A DNA stretch of 64,000 bases. Source: Tsuneonella amylolytica (GTDB taxonomy: Bacteria > Pseudomonadota > Alphaproteobacteria > Sphingomonadales > Sphingomonadaceae). The stretch is from NCBI RefSeq assembly GCF_003626915.1, contig NZ_CP032570.1, positions 806,001-870,000 on the forward strand, written 5' to 3'. Shown one piece after another: positions 37,119 to 46,782 of this stretch; positions within the stretch are counted from its first letter, which is position 1, and each line of letters starts with the position of its first letter. The notes beneath the pieces are model-generated. The model worked only from the letters and a program-made list of their open reading frames with translations. It was not told the DNA's origin and made no database searches. The translations under genes were made by a program, and so were the position numbers.

Positions 37119-37212
37119 TCAGGTGATATGGTGACAGCCTGCCGCACCGGCCATCCCCCCCGACGCATGCGGAGAGGATTGTTTATGGTTTTCGCGGTAT
37201 GAAGCCGTCACG

Positions 37213-39339
37213 ATGACCACCGGACTATCCTTGCCCTGGAAGCGCGCGCTCGGCGCCGCCGCCCTGTTTTCGATACCGCTGCTGCTGTTCGGTTTCTTCC
37301 TGCTCCTCCAGAGCGAGTTCCGCGACGCCAAGACGATGCGCGAGGCGGCGGAGCAATCGGCGGATACCCGTGTGGAACTGCTGCGCCTGATGTCGCTGCA
37401 CCAGAACGTCGAAACCGGCCAGCGCGGCTACAACATGACCGGAAAGGCGGCCTTCCTCGAACCGTATCGGGATGCACGGTCGCAAATTCCCGCCTCCTTC
37501 GCCGCCCTCGATCGCCTTGCCATGACCGATCCGGATTTGCGAGCGGAGCTGGGCGAACTCAGAGCCTTGTCGCGCGAGCGGCTGGAGTTCTCCGAGCGCG
37601 CGGTCGCGCTGACCCGGCAGGGATCGGGCGCGGAGGCGGTGGCCCTGGTATCGAGCGGGCGCGGCAAGGCGATCATGGATGCCATCCGCGCCGAAGTGGA
37701 CCGGCTCGACGCTCTCGAGGCCGCCGACCTCGCGGTCGCCGTGGAGAACCGTGAGATGTCGCGCATACGGGTGCAGCGGACAATCAACCTAGTCCTCGCC
37801 GCCCTCGCCCTGCTCCTCGCACTCATCGCCGCGTTCACCGGCCATACCATCCGCGCACGCCAGCAGGCGCTCGCCCGCGAGACGGCGCTCAATGCCCGTC
37901 AGCAGGCGATTTTCGACGGGGCGGTCGACGGTATGCTCGTGCTCGACGAGGACGGCTACGTCCGCGAGATGAACCCCTCGATCACCCGGCTGTTCGGGCT
38001 CCAGCCGGCCGACCTCATCGGACGGCACAACACCGTCCTGATGGCCGATCCGCCTTCACTCGCCGACAGCCAGGCATGGCTCAGGATGGTCGGTGCCGCC
38101 GGCAGCCGGGGCGCGGGCGAACGGCGCGAATTCCAGGGCAAGCGGGCCGACGGAAGCCGGCTGGAAACCGACGTCGCGATCAGCCGCGTCGGCGGAGACG
38201 GTGCGCGCGAATACATCGCGGTCATCCGCGACATCACCGAGCGCAAGCGGGTGGAGGACATGAAGACCGAGTTCGTCTCCACCGTGAGCCACGAACTGCG
38301 CACGCCGCTCACCTCGATCGGCGGCTCGCTTGGTCTGCTGGCGGCGGGCGCGGTGGGGCCACTCAACGAAAAGGCCGCGCGCCTCGTCAACATCGCGCAC
38401 GGCAACTGCGAGCGGCTGATTCGCCTCATCAACGACATCCTCGACATCGAGAAGATCGAATCGGGCAAGATGCAGTTCGACCTGCGCCGCATGATGCTCG
38501 GCCCGCTTGTCGACCGCACCGCCGCCGCCAATCGCGGCTTCGCGGACAAGCACGGGGTGACGGTGGAAACCCAGCTGCCGCCCTGGCCCATCGCGGTCAT
38601 GGGCGACCCCGACCGGTTGGAGCAATTGCTCACCAATCTCGTCTCGAACGCGATCAAGCATTCGCCCGAAGGCGGCGTGGTCGAAATCGGGATCGGCAAC
38701 GCCGGCCAGCGGGCGCGTATCGAAGTGCGCGACCGCGGCGCCGGTGTGCCCGAGGCATTCCGCGGGCGCATCTTCGGCAAGTTCGCCATGGCCGACCAGT
38801 CCGACAGCCGGGCGCGCGGCGGCACCGGCCTCGGCCTTGCCATCGCCCGCGAGATTACCGAGCGTCACGGCGGCACGGTGGGGTTCGAGGATCGTACAGG
38901 CGGCGGCACGGTGTTCTTCGTCGAGCTGCCGATGGCCGAATGCGAGGAGCGGATCGCCTCTGCCGCCGACGACGGCCTGCCCCGCCTGCTTCACCTCGAC
39001 GACGACAGCGACTGCCTGTCCGTCGTCGAAAGCGCGTTCGCCGGCCGCGCGAATGTCGTGTCGGTATCCTCGATGCACGATGCCCGCGCAGAGCTCGCGC
39101 AGCGGCCGTTCGCAGGGGTACTGGTCGATGTCGTGGTGCCGCCGGACAACGGCCTCGACCTCGTGCCGTGCCTGCGCCAATCGTTTCCGGGCCTGCCCAT
39201 CGTGGTCTTCTCCGCCCTCGACGACGTCGAGAAGACCGACGACGTCGACGCGGTCCTCACCAAAAGCCGGTCCTCGATCGAAACGCTGGTCGAAACCACG
39301 ATGGCGCTCGTCGCCCGCGGAAGAAGGGAAGCCGCATGA
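37213..39339 (+). CDS. Hybrid sensor histidine kinase (CHASE3-like, PAS, HisKA, HATPase, receiver)
   Basis: A 708-residue membrane kinase. Helix 1 spans about 13-32, a helical periplasmic CHASE3-like sensor with NVETGQRGYNMTG about 35-180, and helix 2 about 187-207. A PAS domain follows (225-340, ending RDITERKRVEDM), then HisKA with His about 359 in FVSTVSHELRTPL, HATPase with GTGLGLAIAREI, and a C-terminal receiver (about 592-705) with acidic pocket LHLDDDSD, phospho-Asp near 637 in LVDVVVPPDNG and a Lys in LTKS. Its stop overlaps the next gene as ATGA. With the receiver and HPt that follow it forms a full phosphorelay. Confidence 0.92.
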   Translation: MTTGLSLPWKRALGAAALFSIPLLLFGFFLLLQSEFRDAKTMREAAEQSADTRVELLRLMSLHQNVETGQRGYNMTGKAAFLEPYRDARSQIPASFAALDRLAMTDPDLRAELGELRALSRERLEFSERAVALTRQGSGAEAVALVSSGRGKAIMDAIRAEVDRLDALEAADLAVAVENREMSRIRVQRTINLVLAALALLLALIAAFTGHTIRARQQALARETALNARQQAIFDGAVDGMLVLDEDGYVREMNPSITRLFGLQPADLIGRHNTVLMADPPSLADSQAWLRMVGAAGSRGAGERREFQGKRADGSRLETDVAISRVGGDGAREYIAVIRDITERKRVEDMKTEFVSTVSHELRTPLTSIGGSLGLLAAGAVGPLNEKAARLVNIAHGNCERLIRLINDILDIEKIESGKMQFDLRRMMLGPLVDRTAAANRGFADKHGVTVETQLPPWPIAVMGDPDRLEQLLTNLVSNAIKHSPEGGVVEIGIGNAGQRARIEVRDRGAGVPEAFRGRIFGKFAMADQSDSRARGGTGLGLAIAREITERHGGTVGFEDRTGGGTVFFVELPMAECEERIASAADDGLPRLLHLDDDSDCLSVVESAFAGRANVVSVSSMHDARAELAQRPFAGVLVDVVVPPDNGLDLVPCLRQSFPGLPIVVFSALDDVEKTDDVDAVLTKSRSSIETLVETTMALVARGRREAA

Positions 39340-39701
39340 TCCGCATCCTCTACGTCGACGACGAGCCCGACATTCGCGAAATCGCCGAGATGTCGCTGTC
39401 GCTCGACCCCGATTTCGAGGTCCGCACCGCCGATGGCGGCACGGCGGCGCTGGCGACGGTCGCCGACTGGCGGCCCGACATCGTCCTGCTCGACGTCATG
39501 ATGCCCGGGATGGACGGCCCGGCCGTGCTCGCCCGGTTGCGCGGCGATCCGGCGACTGCGGACTTGCCGGTCGCCTTCGTCACCGCCCGCGCGCAGAAGA
39601 GCGACATCCAGAATTTCGCGACGCTCGACGCGGTCGGGGTGATCGCGAAGCCGTTCGACCCGATGGAGCTTGCCGCGCAGGTCCGCGCGCTGCTGCCGTG
39701 A
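39336..39701 (+). CDS. Single-domain response regulator of the phosphorelay
   Basis: A 121-residue receiver without output domain. The acidic pair is Asp8-Asp9, the phospho-acceptor Asp53 in LLDVMMPGMDG, with Thr83 and Lys105. It overlaps the hybrid kinase stop (ATGA) and the HPt start (GTGA), so the three are translationally coupled. It could be the end point of the relay or a phosphate sink. Fast-diverging CheY-like output on motility is possible, but no motility genes are near. Confidence 0.9.
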   Translation: MIRILYVDDEPDIREIAEMSLSLDPDFEVRTADGGTAALATVADWRPDIVLLDVMMPGMDGPAVLARLRGDPATADLPVAFVTARAQKSDIQNFATLDAVGVIAKPFDPMELAAQVRALLP

Positions 39702-39970
39702 CGCCGCTTGAGCAGCGCATCGCCGAACTGTCGGCGCGGTTCTCCGCGCAGGCCGGTGCCGAGCGCGACGCGCTGCTTGCGGCGCTCGCGGCGGGGGATC
39801 GCGAGACGCTGCAATCGCGCGCGCACAAGCTGGCGGGCACCGCCGGCATGTTCGGCCACGACGATATCGGGGAGGCGGCCTTCGCCCTCGAAACCGCGGC
39901 GGAGACCGGCGCCGACTGTGCCGGACCGGCCCATGCGCTGGCAGACATGCTCGGCGAAATCTCGCCCTAA
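39698..39970 (+). CDS. HPt phosphotransfer protein
   Basis: A 90-residue histidine phosphotransfer domain. The motif RAHKLAGTAGMFGHDDIG puts the phospho-His at residue 43, followed by the usual helix with ALE. The GTG at 39698 overlaps the receiver stop as GTGA. It would shuttle phosphate between the receiver of the hybrid kinase and the single-domain regulator. Its last 4 bases overlap the convergent RadC-like gene. Confidence 0.85.
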   Translation: MTPLEQRIAELSARFSAQAGAERDALLAALAAGDRETLQSRAHKLAGTAGMFGHDDIGEAAFALETAAETGADCAGPAHALADMLGEISP

Positions 39971-40551
39971 AGGCAGCCGGCCGCCCGCATGCTGTAGACT
40001 CGCCTGCGCGTCACCACGAGGTGGTCGATCAGGTCCAGCTCCAGCGCCCCCACCAGCGCTGCTATCCGTTGCGTCGCGGCAAGATCCTCCGCGCTGGGGC
40101 GGCAGTCGCCCGAGGGGTGGTTGTGCGCGAGCAGGAATGCGCGCGCGCCGAGGGCAAGACCGCGCTCGACCAGCGGCCGCATCCGCGCTTCGATGCGCCC
40201 GGCGCTGCCGCTGGCGAACGGTTCGTCGCACAGGTATCCATGCGCGGCATCGCACCACACGACATAAAGTCGTTCTTCCGTGGCGAGGCCGATCCGGCCC
40301 CGCAGGTAGCGATGGAGCCGCGGATCCGATCCATCGACGCGGGTTCCCGCCAGTTCCTCGTCCAGTGCCGCTTCCACCAAAGCCCGCGCTCCGGCGATGG
40401 CGCGCAAGGCCGCCTCGTGCCCCGGCACCGCGGCGCAGAGTTGCGGCAGGGGAGCGGCAAGCACCTGGCGGAGCGATCCGAACCGTTCGATCAGGCGTTC
40501 GGCCAAGTCCCCCGCGCTCTCGCCGGCGAAGGGGGCGAAAAGCTCCGCCAC
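39967..40551 (-). CDS. Short RadC-like JAB-domain protein
   Basis: A 194-residue protein with a helix-hairpin-helix-like N-terminal half (about 12-60, ERFGSLRQVLAAPLPQLCAAVPG) and a C-terminal JAB/JAMM domain. The metal motif is His143 and His145 in LAHNHPSGD with Asp156. A conserved Glu is likely among EE at 92-93. RadC family proteins have no settled role despite the name. The GTG at 40551 is the best start although it lies 61 bp inside the upstream gene; no ATG is available nearby and no strong ribosome-binding site is seen, so the start is uncertain. Confidence 0.8.
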   Translation of the reverse strand: MAELFAPFAGESAGDLAERLIERFGSLRQVLAAPLPQLCAAVPGHEAALRAIAGARALVEAALDEELAGTRVDGSDPRLHRYLRGRIGLATEERLYVVWCDAAHGYLCDEPFASGSAGRIEARMRPLVERGLALGARAFLLAHNHPSGDCRPSAEDLAATQRIAALVGALELDLIDHLVVTRRRVYSMRAAGCL

Positions 40552-41003
40552 GACCGATAGGGGCCGTACCGCGCCACCCGCCGGCGATGCCACCAGATGC
40601 CCAGCGCCAGGACAATGATCTGACAATACGACGGTCCCACGTACATCACTACGTAGGCGAGTGGCGAAATGCCCTCCACCAGCTCGCGCGCCAAGTGCGC
40701 GCTCATCGCGACTACCTGGAATGCGGCGAACCATAGCGGATAGATCCTGTTGGCGCGGATCGCCGTGCCGAGCGCGACGGCGAGCGCGACCGCATCGATG
40801 ACGACGTGGCCGGTGTCGATCGTCGACAGGTCGCTCCAATCGCCGAACAGCGCGTGGTTGGCGGAGTCGGCGACCTTGAACCAGACGAGCACGCCCGCGA
40901 GTATCCGTTCGGGCCCGCCGCCCCAGCGCCACGCCGCGAGGGCGAGCGCGGCGTAGAGCGCAGCCTGGAGCCAGAAGCGGACATCGGCGGACGCGAGCGA
41001 CAT
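40491..41003 (-). CDS. Conserved membrane protein of unknown function
   Basis: About 170 residues with five hydrophobic segments: LQAALYAALALAAW, RILAGVLVWFKVAD, VVIDAVALAVALGTAI, LWFAAFQVVAMSAHLA and YVVMYVGPSYCQIIVLALG. The C-terminal 30 residues are basic and Pro/Ser-rich. The ATG at 41003 is 17 bp after the upstream stop, with GAGGGA immediately before it (unusually close); an upstream ATG at 41084 would overlap the neighbour. The C-terminal coding part overlaps the RadC-like gene. No family is recognised. Confidence 0.65.
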   Translation of the reverse strand: MSLASADVRFWLQAALYAALALAAWRWGGGPERILAGVLVWFKVADSANHALFGDWSDLSTIDTGHVVIDAVALAVALGTAIRANRIYPLWFAAFQVVAMSAHLARELVEGISPLAYVVMYVGPSYCQIIVLALGIWWHRRRVARYGPYRSWRSFSPPSPARARGTWPNA

Positions 41004-41022
41004 TCCCTCGCGATAGACTGGC

Positions 41023-41358
41023 CTATGCGGCCGCGAAAGCGGGCAGTTCGGCGATTGCCCGGTCGGGAACCACCGTATCGACATCGCCGTCGTCGCCCAT
41101 CGTTTCGCGCGCGATCTTGCTCAGTTCGTCGTGCACCCGGAGCAGGCTGGTGGACAGCGCCAGCGCCTGTGTTTCGGCCTGGTTGAGCCGCAGCAGCGCC
41201 CTTTGTCCCCTGTGCACTTCGACTTCCGGGTTCTGGCGGGCGCCGACCATCGCCTGCTTCAGGCGGGCGCAGGCGACCATCACCTCGTCGCTGACGGCTT
41301 CGGCTTCGCGGATCAGCTTGCGGATAGCGAGGGCATCGTGGCGGATCGTGTCGGACAT
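41023..41358 (-). CDS. Small helical protein of unknown function
   Basis: A 111-residue soluble protein, mostly alpha-helical by appearance (RHDALAIRKLIREAEAVSDEV and LNQAETQALALSTSLLRVHDELS are amphipathic). No domain is recognised. It lies 34 bp downstream of the membrane-anchored LuxR-type gene and 19 bp upstream of the membrane protein gene, so the three look like one transcript. Confidence 0.65.
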   Translation of the reverse strand: MSDTIRHDALAIRKLIREAEAVSDEVMVACARLKQAMVGARQNPEVEVHRGQRALLRLNQAETQALALSTSLLRVHDELSKIARETMGDDGDVDTVVPDRAIAELPAFAAA

Positions 41359-41392
41359 GGCGGGTAAACTCCGGCGGGTCGCCCGCCGGGGC

Positions 41393-41965
41393 TCAGCCGG
41401 ACGGGCTCGATGTATCGGAGGGGATTGCGGCCTTGCCCTTCAACGCCTCGCTCAGGGAGAGCGATGCCGTCACCACCAGGACGATCGCGGCAAGGATGCC
41501 GAAGGCGAGCCCGATGATGACGGCGAGACGGAGAACGATGGCGTTGCGGCCGTCGAGCGCCCCGGGAACCACCCGGGGTTCGTCCCTCGTCCACGGCGCC
41601 TCAATCGCAAAAAACGACGCGTCGGAAAGAACGAACTGCCCGGGCTGAACCCTGCCCTCGTTCTGGCCGACATCGCTCGCTTCGGGGACTTCAGGAGTTC
41701 TCCATGCAGGATTTCTGGAGGGGCCTGCAGTCGGCAAAGGGGGCGGTTCGGGCGGGCTGTAGCCCTCGCCCGCGCGCCATGCATCCACCAGTTCGGGCAG
41801 GCTCCCTACCCCGTAGAGCTCCTTCAGCGTGCGGACGTGCTGGTTCACGCGCGATTCGGAAATGCCGAGTTCGGCCGCCACCGCCTTCAACGGCAGGCGC
41901 CGGTCGATACCGTCCAGCACCGCGCGCTGGCGGTCGGTCAGTTCGCGATCGAGAACGGCCGGCAT
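41393..41965 (-). CDS. LuxR-type HTH protein with C-terminal membrane anchor
   Basis: A 190-residue protein. The LuxR/GerE-type helix-turn-helix is at the N-terminus (about 8-55): LTDRQRAVLDGIDRRLPLKA, ELGISESRVNQHVRTLKELYGV. A Pro-rich linker follows, and a single hydrophobic helix lies near the C-terminus (about 147-172, VLRLAVIIGLAFGILAAIVLV). A DNA-binding domain tethered to the inner membrane is implied, with no sensory domain visible. It heads the small minus-strand group; the gap to the aminotransferase gene is 81 bp. Confidence 0.8.
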   Translation of the reverse strand: MPAVLDRELTDRQRAVLDGIDRRLPLKAVAAELGISESRVNQHVRTLKELYGVGSLPELVDAWRAGEGYSPPEPPPLPTAGPSRNPAWRTPEVPEASDVGQNEGRVQPGQFVLSDASFFAIEAPWTRDEPRVVPGALDGRNAIVLRLAVIIGLAFGILAAIVLVVTASLSLSEALKGKAAIPSDTSSPSG

Positions 41966-42046
41966 GGAAAAGTCAACGCTCCTGTGGGGACGAAGTGCCG
42001 CATATGGCAGGTGTGCCCTTGCGGCAACCGCGGCGCGCCTGCCGGG

Positions 42047-43246
<1,200 letters not shown>

Positions 43247-43338
43247 CGGTCTCGATACGCTGCTAGGGTGCCGGTCGGCGGCCCGACTGTATGCGAATCC
43301 GCCGGCGTGCGAAACCGCGAAGCTCGACAGGAAAAACT

Positions 43339-45201
43339 ATGGCCGACGACACCCCGACCCCGTCTCCTTTCGCGGCCTTCTTCGACATGCAGGGCGAAGC
43401 GGTTCGGGAAATGTGGGGTCAAGTCGCGCCCAGCGGCGCCACGCCGCCGATGATCACGGATTGGGCCGAAGCGGGCGCGTGGGGTGAAACCGCGCAGAAG
43501 CTGCAGGCGATGTGGCTCGAGTTCATAGGCGAGAAGGCGCGCGAGGGGGCAGGCGGATTGAACGCGCTCGACCCGGCGCAGTTCATGCTGCTGTCGCACG
43601 GCTGGGCCGGTGCCGCCCAGGGCGCCATCCAGTCCCAGGCGAAGCTTGCCGAGGACGCGATGGCGATGTGGCAGGGCATCATGTCGGGGGCGTTCGGCGG
43701 GAAGGAACGCGAGGACGCCCCGGCCCTTCCCCGCAGCGACAAGCGCTTCGCCGATCCCGCCTGGCGCAGCACGCCGGCCTTCGCGCTCATCCACCAGACC
43801 TACCTGATGCTGGCCGAATACTTCGTATCGGCCGCCGACAGCGTCACCGGCGTGGACGACGAGAAGAAGGAGCAGCTGACCTTCGCCACCCGCGCGCTGG
43901 TCGAGGCGATGAGCCCGGACAATTTCCTCGCCACCAATCCCGTCGTCCTCAAGCGCACGATCGAGACGAAGGGCGCGAACCTGGTGCGGGGCATGGAGCA
44001 CCTGATCGCGGACCTGCGCCGCGGGCAGCTGACCCATACCGATACCGAGGCGTTCAAACTGGGCGAGAACATCGCCACGACGCCCGGCAAGGTCGTGCAC
44101 GAGGGGCCGCTGTACCAGCTCATCCAGTACAGCCCCTCGACCGACGAAGTCGCCGAGATTCCGCTCGTCATCTTTCCGCCGTGGATCAACCGATTCTACA
44201 TCCTTGACCTCACGCCCAAGAAAAGCTTCATCAAGTGGGCGGTCGACCAGGGGCTGACCGTGTTCGTGGCGAGCTGGAAGTCCGCCGACGCGAGCATGAA
44301 GGACGTCGTCTGGGACGATTACATCCGCGCGCAGATCGAGGCGATCGACTTCATTCGCGAACGGCTGGGCGTAAAGAGCACCCACGCCATCGGCTACTGC
44401 GTCGCCGGCACGACGCTTGCCGCCACGCTCGCGATCCTCGCGCGGCGGGGCGAGGCGGACAAGGTGGCGAGCGCCACGTTCTTCACCGCGCAGGTCGATT
44501 TCGAGCGCGCGGGAGAGCTCAAGAACTTCATCGACGACGGCCAGCTCGAGATGCTCGGCAACCTGTCGGCCGACGGATACCTCGACGGGCGCTACATGGC
44601 CGCCACGTTCAACCTGCTGCGCGGGCGCGACCTCATCTGGAACTACGTCGTCAACAACTACTTGCTGGGCGAAGACTACCCGGCGTTCGACCTCTTGCAC
44701 TGGAACGGCGACGTCACCAACCTGCCGGCCAAGTGGCACGGCGACTACCTGCGCGACCTCTATCGCGGCAACAAGCTGGTGGTGCCCGATGCGATGGAGG
44801 CCGACGGGACGCCGATCGACCTCACCCGCATCGAGACGCCGATCTACATCCAGGCGGGCAAGGAAGATCATATCGCCCCGGCCGAAAGCGTCTGGCGGAT
44901 GACCCGTCACGTGCGCGGCGACACCACGTTCGTCCTCGCGGGGTCGGGCCACATCGCGGGCGTCGTCAACCATCCCGATGCGAACAAGTACCAATACTGG
45001 ACCGGCGACAGCGCGGCCGGCAGCCTGGCCGAGTTCATCGAGAGCGCGACCGAGAATCCGGGTAGCTGGTGGCCGCACTGGCGTGCCTGGCTCGCCGAAC
45101 GCGGCGGCCAACAGGTGCCCGCGACCGACAAGCGCAAACCCGGAGAGGACGGCGATCGCGTCATCGAGAACGCTCCGGGACGATACGTGATGGCGCGCTA
45201 A
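43339..45201 (+). CDS. phaC: Class I poly(3-hydroxyalkanoate) synthase
   Basis: A 620-residue polymerase forming PHA granules from hydroxyacyl-CoA. The lipase-like box GYCVAGTTLA holds the catalytic Cys (about 354); the catalytic Asp is about 510 in GKEDHIAP and His about 537 in GSGHIAGV. The N-terminal 150 residues are the class I extension. The ATG at 43339 has AGGA upstream; the frame is open 48 bp further without support. The phasin gene follows 108 bp downstream with its own regulated promoter. Confidence 0.95.
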   Translation: MADDTPTPSPFAAFFDMQGEAVREMWGQVAPSGATPPMITDWAEAGAWGETAQKLQAMWLEFIGEKAREGAGGLNALDPAQFMLLSHGWAGAAQGAIQSQAKLAEDAMAMWQGIMSGAFGGKEREDAPALPRSDKRFADPAWRSTPAFALIHQTYLMLAEYFVSAADSVTGVDDEKKEQLTFATRALVEAMSPDNFLATNPVVLKRTIETKGANLVRGMEHLIADLRRGQLTHTDTEAFKLGENIATTPGKVVHEGPLYQLIQYSPSTDEVAEIPLVIFPPWINRFYILDLTPKKSFIKWAVDQGLTVFVASWKSADASMKDVVWDDYIRAQIEAIDFIRERLGVKSTHAIGYCVAGTTLAATLAILARRGEADKVASATFFTAQVDFERAGELKNFIDDGQLEMLGNLSADGYLDGRYMAATFNLLRGRDLIWNYVVNNYLLGEDYPAFDLLHWNGDVTNLPAKWHGDYLRDLYRGNKLVVPDAMEADGTPIDLTRIETPIYIQAGKEDHIAPAESVWRMTRHVRGDTTFVLAGSGHIAGVVNHPDANKYQYWTGDSAAGSLAEFIESATENPGSWWPHWRAWLAERGGQQVPATDKRKPGEDGDRVIENAPGRYVMAR

Positions 45202-45231
45202 GCGCTTCAATTTCTTCGACGAACCATTTTA

Positions 45232-45294
45232 TTGTGCAGTGCACAAAATATCCTTGACTTCGCATTTGCAATGCCTATTTTGTGCAGTGCAACA
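45232..45294 (+). promoter_or_regulatory. Phasin promoter with three PhaR-like operator elements
   Basis: TTGACT at 45254-45259 and TATTTT at 45276-45281 are -35 and -10 boxes with a 16-bp spacer. A perfect odd palindrome TTGTGCA-G-TGCACAA covers 45232-45246 just upstream; GCATTTGCAATGC (45262-45274) fills the spacer; TTGTGCA-G-TGCAACA (45280-45294) covers the -10 and start. TGC/GCA repeats of this kind are bound by PhaR repressors, which leave DNA when granules form. The PhaR gene is not in this window. Confidence 0.75.
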
Positions 45295-45309
45295 TAGGAG
45301 CGAAGTCCG

Positions 45310-46122
45310 ATGGCATCCGCCGCCGACGACACTAAGTTTGTGAAAGCCGACCCGGCCGCCGAGAAGGCCTTCGCCGAAGCGGTGGGGTCACAGCCGGGCA
45401 AGGCTGCCGCGATCGAAGCGCCGGAGCCTGCTCCGTCGAAGATCGCCGCCGCGGTCGCCGAGATCAAGGCTACGCCACCGAAAAAGGCGCCGGCTCGCAA
45501 GGCGACCAAGCCGGCCGCCAAGAAGTCCGCGCTTCGCAAATCGGCCTCGAAGTCTGCGATCGCGCAGACCCGCGTCGCCCGCACGCAGGCTGCCAAGCCT
45601 GCCCTCGACGAGACTACCACTGTCAAGACCACCGCACCGCGCATCGCCGCTGTCGCTCAGATGAAGGACAAGATCATGGCTACCGTCAACGAAACCACCA
45701 CCGACTACACCGCCAAGGCCAAGGACCTGGCCTCCGACGCGCAGACCAAAGCGAAGGCCGCGTACGACAAGATGCAGGCCGTCGCCGGCGAGATGACCGA
45801 GTTCACCAAGGGCAACGTCGAAGCGATGGTCGAATCGGGCAAGATCCTCGGCACCGGCATGCAGGACATGGTCCGCGGCGAAGTCGAAGCCGCCAAGGGC
45901 GCCTTCGAGACCGCCACAGCCGACGTGAAGGCGATGGCCGCGGTCAAGAGCCCGACCGAACTGTTCAAGCTGCAGGGCGAAATGCTGCGCCGCAACTTCG
46001 ACGCGATGGTCGCGCACTACTCGAAGAACGCCGAGACCTCGATGAAGCTCGCCAACGACGCCTTCGCGCCGATCTCGAGCCGCATGAGCCTCGCCGCCGA
46101 GAAGATCTCGAAGGCCGCGTAA
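45310..46122 (+). CDS. Phasin with basic histone-like N-terminal segment
   Basis: A 270-residue granule-associated protein. Residues about 140-255 are the phasin domain ([37 protein letters not shown]). Residues 53-97 are rich in Lys/Arg/Ala/Pro ([16 protein letters not shown]), resembling the nucleoid-binding tail of PhaF-type phasins but placed before the phasin domain. That suggests granules tethered to DNA for segregation. GGAG lies 8 bases before the ATG at 45310. A second, well-spaced AAGGA precedes Met123 (45676), so a short phasin could also be made. Strong terminator at 46184. Confidence 0.88.
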   Translation: MASAADDTKFVKADPAAEKAFAEAVGSQPGKAAAIEAPEPAPSKIAAAVAEIKATPPKKAPARKATKPAAKKSALRKSASKSAIAQTRVARTQAAKPALDETTTVKTTAPRIAAVAQMKDKIMATVNETTTDYTAKAKDLASDAQTKAKAAYDKMQAVAGEMTEFTKGNVEAMVESGKILGTGMQDMVRGEVEAAKGAFETATADVKAMAAVKSPTELFKLQGEMLRRNFDAMVAHYSKNAETSMKLANDAFAPISSRMSLAAEKISKAA

Positions 46123-46183
46123 GCGCCTTCCCCTCCGCGCGCACCGCCCTCCTCTCCCTGAGCGGGGTGCGCGGGAAAAAATC

Positions 46184-46215
46184 GGGCCGGACGGTACGCC
46201 GTCCGGCCCCTTTTT
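46184..46215 (+). terminator. Intrinsic terminator after phasin
   Basis: GGGCCGGACGG at 46184-46194, loop TACG, CCGTCCGGCCC at 46199-46209, then CTTTTT. Perfect 11-bp GC stem with a T-run; ends the phasin transcript. Confidence 0.93.
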
Positions 46216-46286
46216 GTCTTCGGATTACCTTAACCGGCGCCGCTGCATCTTGCTTGCCGCCGTTCCGATACGATATTGCGAGCCCG

Positions 46287-46664
46287 ATGACCCGTTTCCC
46301 CACCGCCTTGCCCTTTCCAACCTGCGCCGCGGGCGACGACGACGAGCGTGGCGGCGACCGCGACGGGGACATGGAAGTCGGCATCGCGACCAAGACCCGC
46401 GCCAAGCCCAAGAAGCCGAGCCAGTACAAGGTACTGATGCTCAACGACGACTACACCCCGATGGAATTCGTCGTGATCGTGCTGAAGCGCTTCTTCAAGA
46501 TGGACATGGAACAGGCCACCCGCGTCATGCTCCACGTTCACCAGCGCGGCGTCGGCGTGTGCGGCGTATTCCCCTACGAAGTCGCCGAAACCAAGGTGAA
46601 CCAGGTCATGGACTTCGCGCGCGAGAATCAGCACCCGCTCCAGTGCACGCTGGAAAAGGCGTGA
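46287..46664 (+). CDS. clpS: ATP-dependent Clp protease adaptor ClpS
   Basis: A 125-residue N-end-rule adaptor that hands substrates to ClpAP. The conserved fold is intact: [17 protein letters not shown], then [21 protein letters not shown]. The N-terminal 30 residues are acidic and variable. The ATG at 46287 is chosen; an in-frame ATG 120 bp upstream lies inside the phasin terminator and is rejected. clpA is not adjacent in this window. Confidence 0.93.
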   Translation: MTRFPTALPFPTCAAGDDDERGGDRDGDMEVGIATKTRAKPKKPSQYKVLMLNDDYTPMEFVVIVLKRFFKMDMEQATRVMLHVHQRGVGVCGVFPYEVAETKVNQVMDFARENQHPLQCTLEKA

Positions 46665-46782
46665 TTTTAAGGTGCCCGGGCACCTGCCAGCCGGCGGTTC
46701 GTTAGGCGACAGACGACAGGGCATGACCGCGCGGTGATTTGCCGCTAGGGGCAGGTCCGGACCACAGAAGACCCGCGCCCCC

